In this document: positions 27,110 to 38,828 of the stretch, piece after piece
How the letters are laid out: each line of letters begins with the position of its first letter
Position numbering within the stretch: the stretch's first letter is position 1
NCBI GenBank assembly: GCA_015057585.1
Contig: SVEF01000004.1
Location: forward strand, 1 to 64,000
Direction: 5' to 3'
Source of the DNA: Lachnospiraceae bacterium
GTDB lineage: Bacteria; Bacillota; Clostridia; Lachnospirales; Lachnospiraceae
Length of the DNA stretch: 64,000 bases
Made by a program: the position numbers and the translations under genes
Notes under the pieces: generated by a model
The model's input: only the letters and a program-made list of their open reading frames with translations
What the model was told of the DNA's origin: nothing
Databases searched by the model: none

Positions 27110-27365
27110 CGGGACAAAGCAAACGTTTTGGGCAAGAACTAACTCTTCTCTTCTTTTTTGCCCATTTCCCTCTATACTAAGTGTGATATATTCAGCAAAT
27201 CGGGCAAAACAAGTCAATTTTCTGCTGCTCTTGCCCAATATCTGTCATACCTTGGGCAATATTCCATTCAGCGAATCAGGTTTTGCCCAAAACACCCACA
27301 TATTATTGATTACAATCCGCCCGTGTGGGCAAAACAGTACATCTCCACATCATTTTTACCCAAAA
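27110..27365. repeat. Alternating GGGCAA/TTGCCC site array
   Basis: Within the 27009-27438 non-coding gap there are eight related sites, alternating in orientation: GGGCAA at 27130, TTGCCC at 27158, GGGCAA at 27202, TTGCCC at 27231, GGGCAA at 27254, TTGCCC at 27283, GGGCAA at 27327 and TTACCC near 27358. They fall into four pairs with about 28-31 bases between the members of a pair. The pairs could be operators for one regulator, small hairpins, or a decayed mobile repeat. Repeats ATTCAGCAAATC and ATTCAGCGAATC also occur. The gap otherwise shows only the promoter of the radical SAM operon. Confidence 0.5.
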
Positions 27366-27438
27366 GCCTGACTCTATCACCTGTTTATCTCGCCAAAAGA
27401 ACACAGAAACCGGAATTTTCATTCCGGTTTCCCTTTTC

Positions 27439-27909
27439 CTACAGCGTTGCTGCTCGCTCTTTTATTTTCTTGTTAAAATTGATTACCTTGTGGTCATACT
27501 CTCTATCCATAAGCACCGAATGCAGCATAAAATCTGCTGTCGCCTTATTGTTTGCCATCGGGATGTCATACACCTGCGCAATGCGCAGAAGCGCCTTTAC
27601 ATCCGGGTCATGCGGCTGTGCCGAAAACGGGTCCGAAAAGAACACGACAAAGTCAATCTTTCCTTCTACAATCTTTGCACCAATCTGCTGGTCACCGCCT
27701 AACGGACCGGAATTATATCCACGCACCGGAAGTCCTGTCTTATCCGTAATCATTCTCGCCGTCGTACCCGTACCGGACAAGAAATGTCCTTTTAAGATTT
27801 CCTTATTTGCCTCGCACCACTCAATCATTTCTGCCTTTTTCCCATCGTGTGCAATCAGCGCAATATTTTTCTGTTTTCCAATTGTCATTGTAATAAAATC
27901 GTCGTTCAT
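27439..27909 (-). CDS. mgsA: Methylglyoxal synthase
   Basis: About 156 residues from ATG 27909 preceded by GAGGAGGGC; a longer frame to 27951 is less supported. The protein starts with the MGS-fold IALIAHDGKKAEMI and has FLSGTGTTARMI, LGGDQQIGAKI and DFVVFFSDPFSAQPHDPD, the residues that bind dihydroxyacetone phosphate. It makes methylglyoxal plus phosphate, a bypass of lower glycolysis under phosphate limitation. It stands alone before the toxin-antitoxin operon. Confidence 0.95.
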   Translation of the reverse strand: MNDDFITMTIGKQKNIALIAHDGKKAEMIEWCEANKEILKGHFLSGTGTTARMITDKTGLPVRGYNSGPLGGDQQIGAKIVEGKIDFVVFFSDPFSAQPHDPDVKALLRIAQVYDIPMANNKATADFMLHSVLMDREYDHKVINFNKKIKERAATL

Positions 27910-27957
27910 CACAAGCCCTCCTCTGTCAGGTAAAATTTTACCACAAAACAAGATTTG

Positions 27958-28881
27958 TCACAAGAGAAATGAGAGTTTTTCTCTCGCGAATAGGTCAGCG
28001 GCTTGTTCTTTTTTCTCGTCGCTGCCATCATCTAAAAATCTTTGTAATTTTCCAACATCTCCATTCACAATGTGCCCAATTTCATGAAACAATGCAAACC
28101 AAAAGGTACTTGGAAATGTTTCTTCCACTGTCAGTGCCATTTGATAGATTCCGTTTTCCTTTTGTGAAAGATATCCTTGTACCGGAGCCCCACTAAAACG
28201 TTTCATTACCGCAAACGAAATTCCATGCTTTGCCATGACCTCCTTTAATCTCCCAAATAAATTAAGAGAATCCTCACGCATCAACAATTTAATTTCTTCA
28301 ACAAGACTCTCTGTCTCCAAAACAATAAACTTCGTTGTAACCTCTGTTGTATCAGTTACCATCTGACAAAGCCGGATCCAAGCACCCATTACATACGGAT
28401 TAACCTCTTCCTCCGAATGCAACCGAAACATTCCGCTTACCGCTATTTCTTTTAGATTCGCCAGATTACTCACTTTAAGCAGTCTGCGCAACGGCAAAAT
28501 AAGCTCCATCTTTTCTTCACATTCCTGCAATTCTTCTCTCTGCTGCAGATATTCCACTACTTCTTTTAATTCGTCGTAGATTTCCTTTTCTTCTTCTGTA
28601 ATCGTTTCTTTTTCGTTCCATTCCAAAAGTTCCGCATCATAATTTGCCTGCAAATTCAGCCAAAACGATTTTGATACACCGAGTGCATATTCTAACCCCA
28701 TGGCAAACTTTGTCGAGATTCCTTTTTTTCCTGCTATCACATTGCAGACATAAGCTGCCGACACACCTGCTCTTGCGGCCAATTCCGCCTGTGTAATCTC
28801 CTGCAGTTCCAAAACTTCTGCTATCGTTTCCCCCGGATGAATCAACAAATCACGGGATATACCAATTTTCTTTACTGCCAT
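27958..28881 (-). CDS. higA: HigA antitoxin fused to an ImmA/IrrE-type metallopeptidase domain
   Basis: About 307 residues from ATG 28881. The N-terminal HTH of the HigA type, with HPGETIAEVLELQEITQAEL and a VCNVIAGKKGIS turn, is followed by a helical linker and a C-terminal peptidase-like stretch with FHEIGHIVNGD, the HExxH zinc motif of ImmA/IrrE proteins. HigA antitoxins usually have only about 100 residues, so this is a fused form. It overlaps the end of the toxin gene by 32 bases and ends the operon. Confidence 0.88.
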   Translation of the reverse strand: MAVKKIGISRDLLIHPGETIAEVLELQEITQAELAARAGVSAAYVCNVIAGKKGISTKFAMGLEYALGVSKSFWLNLQANYDAELLEWNEKETITEEEKEIYDELKEVVEYLQQREELQECEEKMELILPLRRLLKVSNLANLKEIAVSGMFRLHSEEEVNPYVMGAWIRLCQMVTDTTEVTTKFIVLETESLVEEIKLLMREDSLNLFGRLKEVMAKHGISFAVMKRFSGAPVQGYLSQKENGIYQMALTVEETFPSTFWFALFHEIGHIVNGDVGKLQRFLDDGSDEKKEQAADLFAREKLSFLL

Positions 28882-29188
28882 GATAATCACACACTCCTTC
28901 CACCTCAATTTCCGAACAAATCATAACCGTATCACGTGTCGCGCCCGGTTCAAGAATCAATCTTGCATTAGGCGCCACATGTAATGAATAACTCACCTGT
29001 TCGTAGCCTTTTAACTGTTCCGGCTTTCCCAAATTCAACATCAGAAAATCCCCAAAACACTCTGCCGCTTCCAAACGGTCCATATGTTTCTTTATCGTTC
29101 TTACCCACTCAAAAGGCAATTTCTTTTGTAACATAGTGTAATCAGAAAAGTACTTTTCTACTTTTTTGTTTGCGTATGTTATTTTCAA
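28850..29188 (-). CDS. higB: HigB-like RelE-superfamily toxin
   Basis: About 112 residues from TTG 29188, preceded by GGTGGT; the frame extends further, but into the operator at 29212-29231. The sequence LKITYANKKVEKYF then LGKPEQLKGYEQVSYSLHVAPNARLIL and a VEGVCDYHGSKENW end matches HigB-type mRNA interferases. These toxins cut ribosome-bound mRNA, and the downstream HigA neutralises them. Its short length and gene order (toxin first) are as expected for higBA. Confidence 0.88.
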   Translation of the reverse strand: MKITYANKKVEKYFSDYTMLQKKLPFEWVRTIKKHMDRLEAAECFGDFLMLNLGKPEQLKGYEQVSYSLHVAPNARLILEPGATRDTVMICSEIEVEGVCDYHGSKENWYIP

Positions 29189-29211
29189 TTTGCTACCACC
29201 GTAAATGTTCA

Positions 29212-29231
29212 AATTAACCAAATGGTTAATT
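29212..29231. promoter_or_regulatory. Probable higBA operator
   Basis: A perfect palindrome AATTAACCA-AA-TGGTTAATT lies directly after the -10 box of the higBA promoter, covering the likely transcription start. HigA dimers typically bind such a site to repress their own operon. Confidence 0.75.
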
Positions 29232-29233
29232 CT

Positions 29234-29262
29234 ATTAGAGCATTAATTTGAAGATATGTCAA
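29234..29262 (-). promoter_or_regulatory. higBA promoter
   Basis: Reading leftward, TTGACA (29257-29262), a 17-base spacer and TCTAAT (29234-29239) form a near-consensus housekeeping promoter. The adjoining palindrome at 29212-29231 would block RNA polymerase when occupied, so the operon is very likely autorepressed. Confidence 0.8.
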
Positions 29263-29321
29263 CTGTAATATCTATAATATCTGTAATGCCTTTGTGATTG
29301 TTTATTGCAGTATGTAATTTG

Positions 29322-29390
29322 ACAAAAAAAGAGAAGTGAACTTCTAGCCATAGGGACTACTCTATTGGCAAGTTTTTCACTTCTCTCATA
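29322..29390 (-). terminator. Terminator of the TIR-LRR gene 1
   Basis: AGAGAAGTGAA (29330-29340) pairs with TTCACTTCTCT (29376-29386) in an 11-base-pair stem around a long loop. Read leftward the stem is followed by a run of seven T residues, as after the stop at 29400. Confidence 0.8.
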
Positions 29391-29399
29391 ATTTAGACT

Positions 29400-30803
29400 C
29401 TAGTATCGTATGATATTGACGTTTGGACAGCCTCTAAATGCATCGTCTTCCATTTCTGCTGTACGCGAAATACGTACATCTTTCAGTGCAGTACAATTAG
29501 CGAACGCTTCTCTTCCAATTTTCTTCACACCCTTTTCAAACGTAACATATTCTAAATTACTACACCCTTCAAATGTTCGTGCCTCAACTTCCACTAAACT
29601 TGACGGAAATGTAATACTTGTTATTTTCTTGCTTACGTCACTCAATCGTATACACCAATTATCAATATAAACAACACCTTCCGGAATTACAATCTCGCCC
29701 TCTACTTCAGCATCTTTTATCCCAAGTAACTTCCCAGCCCAAACCTGATATGTTTCTTTTGCTAAATTTCTTGCTATATACAATGGAAGTCCCCTCAAAC
29801 TTCCCCGATAATGTACCTCGTGTTTAGGAAGTTTTATTTCCATTAGACTATCACACCGCTCAAATGCGTTAGCACCTATCTCATATACACTTTCGGGCAG
29901 CGTAATACTCTGTATATTCATGCACCCTGCAAAGTTAATCTTTGTAACCCCTTCCGGAACAATAACAGATGCAATCCATGTAACGCCCCTCCTTTCAATA
30001 TCAATTTCACGAACAGGATAACCTTCTAATCTTTGTGGAATTTCAATAATTCTAAGCGTTGTGTTCTTGGGGCTGAATCCGGTAATTAGTGCAAAGGTCT
30101 CTTTTGGGGTTTCTCTAATTTTATACTCCAAAAGATTATTCCATGTTTTTATCTCGCTATCTCTAATAACCTCTTGTTTCTCAAAATTTTTTTTCAATAG
30201 CGCCACTAAGCCGTCTACAGTCTCACGAATTTGAGTGGTCTTATCCAGCGATGCATCTACTGTTTCCTCTTTCTTTTTCGCCCTTTCTTCAACTTTCTCT
30301 TTACCGCTTCTAGTAGTTGGCACTACCGTTTTCGTAGTTTTCACCGTCTCAGCCTTTTTATTCTGACCATTATTTTGCACCAACTTAAGTTCTTCCTTCT
30401 GCTTACAACTCTCTATTCCCGCAGTCAAAAATAATTTCCGGCAGAACACTTCCATATCCGTTGCCTTATACATGAACACGGACTGCTCCACGGCCAGTTG
30501 CAGTTTCATCCCTGCATCCAGTTCTACTTCTTCCAAAAAAATGGCAACAAATTCTTTCCCCTCACTTTGGGCGAGCGTCAATTCTCTCTGACAGTTTTTC
30601 GAAGCCACATAATTCTTCGAAATGAACGCAAAGAAAACCTTACACGCAATTACATGCTCCCCGATAATCTTTGGCCACTCCGAACCCGGATGTATTTCAT
30701 CATCATACCACACCCGATACCCGTTCTCTTTCAACTTATTCACTACCGGCATAACCCGTTCAGCGTCTTTATGTGCATAACTGATAAAAATAAAGTCTTC
30801 CAT
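29400..30803 (-). CDS. TIR-domain protein with BspA-type leucine-rich repeats (paralogue 1)
   Basis: The 467-residue protein starts with a TIR domain: FIFISYAHKDAERV, WYDDEIHPGSEW and VASKNCQREL, where E74 sits at the place of the NAD-cleaving glutamate. A charged linker (about 135-200) follows, then BspA-type LRR_5 repeats (ITLPESVYEIGANAFERC, ITFPSSLVEVEARTFEGC). Bacterial TIR proteins often make signalling or NAD-depleting products in phage defence, while LRR parts bind partners. No nucleotide-binding STAND domain is present, so it is not a complete NLR. Start ATG 30803 is preceded by AAGGAGAAGGAA. Confidence 0.85.
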   Translation of the reverse strand: MEDFIFISYAHKDAERVMPVVNKLKENGYRVWYDDEIHPGSEWPKIIGEHVIACKVFFAFISKNYVASKNCQRELTLAQSEGKEFVAIFLEEVELDAGMKLQLAVEQSVFMYKATDMEVFCRKLFLTAGIESCKQKEELKLVQNNGQNKKAETVKTTKTVVPTTRSGKEKVEERAKKKEETVDASLDKTTQIRETVDGLVALLKKNFEKQEVIRDSEIKTWNNLLEYKIRETPKETFALITGFSPKNTTLRIIEIPQRLEGYPVREIDIERRGVTWIASVIVPEGVTKINFAGCMNIQSITLPESVYEIGANAFERCDSLMEIKLPKHEVHYRGSLRGLPLYIARNLAKETYQVWAGKLLGIKDAEVEGEIVIPEGVVYIDNWCIRLSDVSKKITSITFPSSLVEVEARTFEGCSNLEYVTFEKGVKKIGREAFANCTALKDVRISRTAEMEDDAFRGCPNVNIIRY

Positions 30804-30935
30804 TTCCTTCTCCTTCGTGCCATGTTCTTTTCGTCTAACATCATATACTCTTTTTTATTATACACTTAAGAACATTCTCATCGCAACCACCAATTCCCTT
30901 TCCAATTGCGGAATCTTTCTTTTGTTTAGCAATTT

Positions 30936-30972
30936 GAACACAGAGTTCTTCTCGCAGAACTCGCGGAGTGTT
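30936..30972. other. Hairpin in the intergenic region between the TIR-LRR genes
   Basis: GAGTTC and GAACTC flank an 8-base loop, with outer AACAC/GTGTT pairing. It lies upstream of the TIR-LRR gene 1 start and may be a leader structure or part of a promoter region. It is weaker than the terminator next to it. Confidence 0.3.
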
Positions 30973-31000
30973 TTTTACTTTATAGAATTTTCCTATAAAT

Positions 31001-31044
31001 CAAAAACCATATCAGACAATTTCTTGACGTCTGATATGGTTTTG
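31001..31044 (-). terminator. Terminator of the TIR-LRR gene 2
   Basis: ACCATATCAGAC (31006-31017) pairs perfectly with GTCTGATATGGT (31029-31040), and leftward reading ends in TTTTTG, immediately after the stop at 31054. Confidence 0.85.
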
Positions 31045-31053
31045 TAATATTTT

Positions 31054-32598
31054 TTAATAGCGGTTGATGGTGAGATTTGGACAATTAGCAAATGCATCTT
31101 CGGCCACTATAGTATTTTTAGGAATACGTATATTGGTCAAGTTGTGACAACCTCCAAATGCCATCCTCCCTATACTCGTTACACTTTCCGGCAAACTTAT
31201 ACTAGTCAATAAGTCACTACCCCGAAACGCATACGGCCCTATACTTGTTACGCCCTCCGGGATAATTATGCTAGTCAACGACTCACACCCCGAAAATGCA
31301 CCTATTCCTATTCTCGTTACGTCATTTGGTATTTTTGTATTCCTACACCCCCTAATCAACGTGTTTGTTTTGGTTTCAATAACCGCATTACAGTTGTTTC
31401 TGCTATCATAATATCTATTCCCTGTTGCAACCGTAATGCTAACCAAATCACCACAAAAACTGAACGCTTCATTCTCTATATGTGTTACGCTCTCCGGGAC
31501 AATTATGCTAGTCAGCGAATCACACCCCGAAAATGCACCCATTCCTATTCTCGTTACGTCATTTGGTATTTTTGTATTCCTACAACCTCTAATCAACGTG
31601 TTTGTTTTGGTTTCAATAACCGCATTACAGTCATTTCTACTATCATAATATCTGTTCCCTGTTGCAACCGCAATGCCAACCAAATCACGACAAAAACTGA
31701 ACGCTTCCTTCCCTATATATGTTACACTCTTCGGAATATTTATATTAGTCAGTTTCGCTCCCTGAAAAGCTTTCTCCTCTATTCTTGTTATACTAGCCGG
31801 AATGCTAATTTCCTCTAACGAAACGCAAAAATGAAACGCTCCCGCTCCTATTCTTGTTACATTAGCCGGAATGTCAACACTCTTCAAGCGTAAACACGCG
31901 GAAAATGCATACACTCCTATTTCCTTTACAGGATATTTCCCCATCTTTTTAGGAATGCTAATCTCCTCAATTTTCTGCCTATCTCCGCACACATCTAGAA
32001 TAATAACATATCGAAAAATCTTTCCTCTAACCTCATACTTTAACAGATTATTCCAGATTTTCACACTGTTTTTATCATCAGATGCATCCTTTTGATGTTT
32101 TGTTTCTTTTTCAGGTTCCTTTTCTATTGTAGATTGCGTTTTTGTAACAGTCTTTTTCTCACTGACCACTTTCACTTCTGCAGTTTTCTTTTCACTTTTA
32201 CACGTTTCAATCCCTGCCGCCACAAAAAGTTTTCTATAAAACGCTTCCATATCCGTTGCCTTATGCATAAACACGGACTGTTCCACCGACAGTTGCAGTT
32301 TCATTCCCGCATCCAGTTCCACTTCTTCAAGAAAAATGGCAACAAATTCTTTTCCTTCACTTTGGGCAAGCGTCAATTCTCTCTGACAGTTTTTTGAAGC
32401 CACATAATTTTTCGAAATAAACGCAAAGAAAACCTTACAGTCAATTAAATGGTCCCCGATAATCCTTGGCCATTCAGAACCCGGATGTATCTCATCATCA
32501 TACCACACCCGGTATCCATTCTCTTTTAATTTATTCACCACCGGCATTACCCGTTCAGCATCCTTATGTGCATAACTGATAAAAATAAACTCTTCCAT
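31054..32598 (-). CDS. TIR-domain protein with BspA-type leucine-rich repeats (paralogue 2)
   Basis: The 514-residue protein has nearly the same TIR domain as its neighbour (WYDDEIHPGSEWPRI; NCQREL with the candidate catalytic glutamate E74), a linker rich in Lys/Glu, and more LRR_5 repeats (VTRIGAGAFHFC, VTYIGKEAFSFC, VTSIGRMAFGGC). Two adjacent repeat units of 79 residues are almost identical, reflecting a 237-base tandem duplication in the gene. Each unit carries an insert (GNRYYDSRNNCNAVIE). It runs in tandem with paralogue 1 and has its own terminator. Confidence 0.85.
   Translation of the reverse strand: MEEFIFISYAHKDAERVMPVVNKLKENGYRVWYDDEIHPGSEWPRIIGDHLIDCKVFFAFISKNYVASKNCQRELTLAQSEGKEFVAIFLEEVELDAGMKLQLSVEQSVFMHKATDMEAFYRKLFVAAGIETCKSEKKTAEVKVVSEKKTVTKTQSTIEKEPEKETKHQKDASDDKNSVKIWNNLLKYEVRGKIFRYVIILDVCGDRQKIEEISIPKKMGKYPVKEIGVYAFSACLRLKSVDIPANVTRIGAGAFHFCVSLEEISIPASITRIEEKAFQGAKLTNINIPKSVTYIGKEAFSFCRDLVGIAVATGNRYYDSRNDCNAVIETKTNTLIRGCRNTKIPNDVTRIGMGAFSGCDSLTSIIVPESVTHIENEAFSFCGDLVSITVATGNRYYDSRNNCNAVIETKTNTLIRGCRNTKIPNDVTRIGIGAFSGCESLTSIIIPEGVTSIGPYAFRGSDLLTSISLPESVTSIGRMAFGGCHNLTNIRIPKNTIVAEDAFANCPNLTINRY
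31266..31708 (-). repeat. 237-bp tandem duplication inside TIR-LRR gene 2
   Basis: Sequence from about 31266 recurs with few differences from about 31503, an offset of 237 bases or 79 codons. The copies include the same stretch encoding IETKTNTLIRGCRNTKIPND. Near-identity in DNA points to a recent or gene-converted expansion of the repeat domain. Confidence 0.85.
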
Positions 32599-32736
32599 TT
32601 TCCTTCTCCTTCGCGACCATTCCTTTTGATTTCTTCCTTGTTTCCTTATCCAAAGTATACCATCTTTCTCTTTTTCAATTATACACAGGGAAAAAGAAAA
32701 TTAGCAACCCCTTACAGAAATTTATCTCTCCCTCAA

Positions 32737-32789
32737 GATATATTTCCGTAAACAGTTGATATATTTCCGCAAATACATCCACATATTTC
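32737..32789. repeat. Helically phased ATATTTC direct repeats upstream of TIR-LRR gene 2
   Basis: GATATATTTCCG occurs at 32737 and 32758, 21 bases apart, and a shorter ATATTTC follows at 32783. A spacing of about two helical turns would put the copies on one face of the DNA. They lie about 140-190 bases upstream of the TIR-LRR gene 2 start. Confidence 0.35.
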
Positions 32790-32830
32790 TCTACTCCATC
32801 TTACAAATCAAAAACTAACACCGCCCCCTG

Positions 32831-33065
32831 CCAGAAGCAAACTCCCTTTCTGCTGTCGGGTACTAATAAAACTGAGCCCGGCATCTGTTTTTATTCAAAG
32901 AAAACTCTAAGAAAACGCCGGTACTTAATGAGGTCCAGCGAATTTCCCAATTCGCTCGAATTTAGTACCGCTGCGTTTTCGCCGAAGCGAAAGCGGGTTT
33001 TCGTGAATAAAAACAGATGCCGGGCTCTCTTATTAGTTCCCCAGCAAAAGGGAATTTACTTCTGT
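32831..33065. repeat. Long structured inverted repeat downstream of atpC
   Basis: A perfect 24-base inverted repeat (32874-32897 with 33004-33027, GAGCCCGGCATCTG...) is extended outward on both sides by further imperfect pairing, up to the atpC stop codon. Inside are two smaller hairpins: AGCGAATT/AATTCGCT (937-956 of the 32,000s) and one at 32977-32992 that in leftward RNA makes TTTCGC-TTCG-GCGAAA with a UUCG tetraloop. The whole could be the atp operon terminator, a mobile MITE-like element, or a folded RNA. The rest of the 32599-33055 gap shows no gene. Confidence 0.7.
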
Positions 33066-33466
33066 CCCAACTGGATACGTACCAGCGACTTTCTGAGTGC
33101 CAACTCTGCTCTCGCAACGTTGGTCTCTGCTTCTCCGCCGGACAAACGCATTTCCGCACGGTGTTTTGCCTCTTCCGCACGATGCACATCGATTTCCTCC
33201 GGCCATTCACAGGACTCGGCTAAAATCGTCATATGGTCCTGGAAAATTTCCACGAAACCATCGTGCAGTGCAGCCTTGCGCACACCCTCGGCTTCCTTGA
33301 TTTTAAGGACGCCCGGAACTAAAATCGCTGTCAGCGGAATGTGTCCTTTTAAGACACCCATTTCGCCCTCAGAGGTGGTCAGTTCCACCAGTTCTGCTTC
33401 ACCGTCATAAAAGATACGGTCCGGCGTAATCACCTGAAGGCGGAAAAATTTACTGTTATCAGCCAT
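33056..33466 (-). CDS. atpC: ATP synthase epsilon subunit
   Basis: The 136-residue protein has the epsilon N-terminal beta-sandwich (FRLQVITPDRIFYDGEAE, GEMGVLKGHIPLTAIL) and a C-terminal helical hairpin (AEEAKHRAEMRL). It sits on the central stalk and inhibits ATP hydrolysis. It is the last gene of the operon, 37 bases after atpD, and ends at the border of the long inverted repeat. Confidence 0.96.
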   Translation of the reverse strand: MADNSKFFRLQVITPDRIFYDGEAELVELTTSEGEMGVLKGHIPLTAILVPGVLKIKEAEGVRKAALHDGFVEIFQDHMTILAESCEWPEEIDVHRAEEAKHRAEMRLSGGEAETNVARAELALRKSLVRIQLGQK

Positions 33467-33503
33467 GAACCAATACCTACCTTTCTAAAATCGGGCGTTT
33501 CCC

Positions 33504-35787
<2,284 letters not shown>

Positions 35788-35803
35788 GTTACATCACACC
35801 TCT

Positions 35804-37342
<1,539 letters not shown>

Positions 37343-37352
37343 TCATCCCCGA

Positions 37353-37901
37353 CTAGTCGAGGGAAATCTTTCTTAAATCACGGGTCATCAGATCCAGTTT
37401 GGAACGGATACTGGAATCCACCACGCGGTCACCGATACGGATAATCATACCGCCGATTAAGGATGCATCCACAACATACGTAATTTCAAACTGTTCATAC
37501 GCCGTCTGCTCTAACAATTTGTGTTCCACCTTTGCCTTTTGCGCTTCGGATAACTCCACTGCGGAAGTAACCAGTGCCACACCGATTTTTTTATACTCAC
37601 GAACCTTTGCCTGAAAGAGTTCTAAGATACTCTCAATCTCGGAACCTCTGTCCTTTTCCACAATAATAACCAGGAATCCTACGATGTCGTCCGAAAAACG
37701 TCCCTTGAAGATGTTTTCCACGACACTGATTTTTTCTTCCTTGGAAATCTTCGGATGGGAAAGCAGCTTTGTCAGTTCCGGATTTTCGGCAAACGCTTCG
37801 GCCAGCAGGGCAACCTGCTCTGCCATGGTGTCTAACTCGTTCTTTTCGAGTGCAAGCTCGAACAACGCCTCACCATAGGTCTTTGAAATTAACTTTGCCA
37901 T
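37353..37901 (-). CDS. atpH: ATP synthase delta subunit
   Basis: The 182-residue peripheral-stalk subunit has the OSCP fold, with YGEALFELALEKNELD at the start and the signature region DASLIGGMIIRIGDRVVDSS toward the end. The gene overlaps atpF by 13 bases. Confidence 0.95.
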   Translation of the reverse strand: MAKLISKTYGEALFELALEKNELDTMAEQVALLAEAFAENPELTKLLSHPKISKEEKISVVENIFKGRFSDDIVGFLVIIVEKDRGSEIESILELFQAKVREYKKIGVALVTSAVELSEAQKAKVEHKLLEQTAYEQFEITYVVDASLIGGMIIRIGDRVVDSSIRSKLDLMTRDLRKISLD

Positions 37902-38467
37902 GTACCTTCACCCATTTCATTCAATGCTTCGTCAATCAGCTTTGCCTGAGTTTCGTCGTCCATGGAAGCTGTCACAAATCTGCCTGCCATTGCACGAGCA
38001 ACTCCGATCATTTCCTGCTTAACCTCGTCTTTGACCTTACTCTTTTCCAGTTCGATTTCTCTCTCGGCACGTTCTAAAACGAGAGCAGCCTCTTCCTTTG
38101 CTTCTGCGATGATTTCGTTTTCTCTGGCAAGTGCTTTCTTTCTGCCCTCCGATAAAATCGCATCCACATCCTTATCTGCTGCCGCAAGCCTTGCGTCATA
38201 CTCTGCCTTCATCTGCTTAGCATCCGCCATGTCCTTTGCCGCTGTTTCCATCTCGGTCTTAATCTTTTCCTGTCGCTTCTTCATCAATTCCCTTGCAGGA
38301 TTGAATAACAGTGCGGACAATAAGAAAAAGAGAAATCCGACAGCCAACGCCAAAATCACGGCATCTGCTATCAACTGCGCATCGAGTCCGAAAATACGAT
38401 TGAATAAGCCTTCCTGTTCTGCTGCCAAAACAGCAGCCGGCTTGATACCTAATACAAGATTACTCAA
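37889..38467 (-). CDS. atpF: ATP synthase b subunit
   Basis: The 192-residue peripheral-stalk subunit has one membrane segment (LALAVGFLFFLLSALLF) and a long charged coiled coil. It links the a subunit to delta and alpha. Confidence 0.95.
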   Translation of the reverse strand: MSNLVLGIKPAAVLAAEQEGLFNRIFGLDAQLIADAVILALAVGFLFFLLSALLFNPARELMKKRQEKIKTEMETAAKDMADAKQMKAEYDARLAAADKDVDAILSEGRKKALARENEIIAEAKEEAALVLERAEREIELEKSKVKDEVKQEMIGVARAMAGRFVTASMDDETQAKLIDEALNEMGEGTWQS

Positions 38468-38504
38468 GATTCGGCCTCCTTCTATATTTTATAGTTTCCT
38501 CTTC

Positions 38505-38807
<303 letters not shown>

Positions 38808-38828
38808 TCATTTTTACTACTTTGCCTT

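Noticed and set aside
27110-27365. CRISPR-like array
   Set aside because: Sites are only 6-8 bases, alternate in orientation and lack unique spacers of constant length and any cas gene.
27158-28087. 309-codon rightward frame over mgsA and higA
   Set aside because: It is antisense to two well-supported genes and has no family features or ribosome site; its composition is what opposite-strand coding gives.
29400-32598. Complete NLR-type or Thoeris system
   Set aside because: No STAND NTPase and no ThsA-type SIR2 or SLOG effector beside the TIR proteins.
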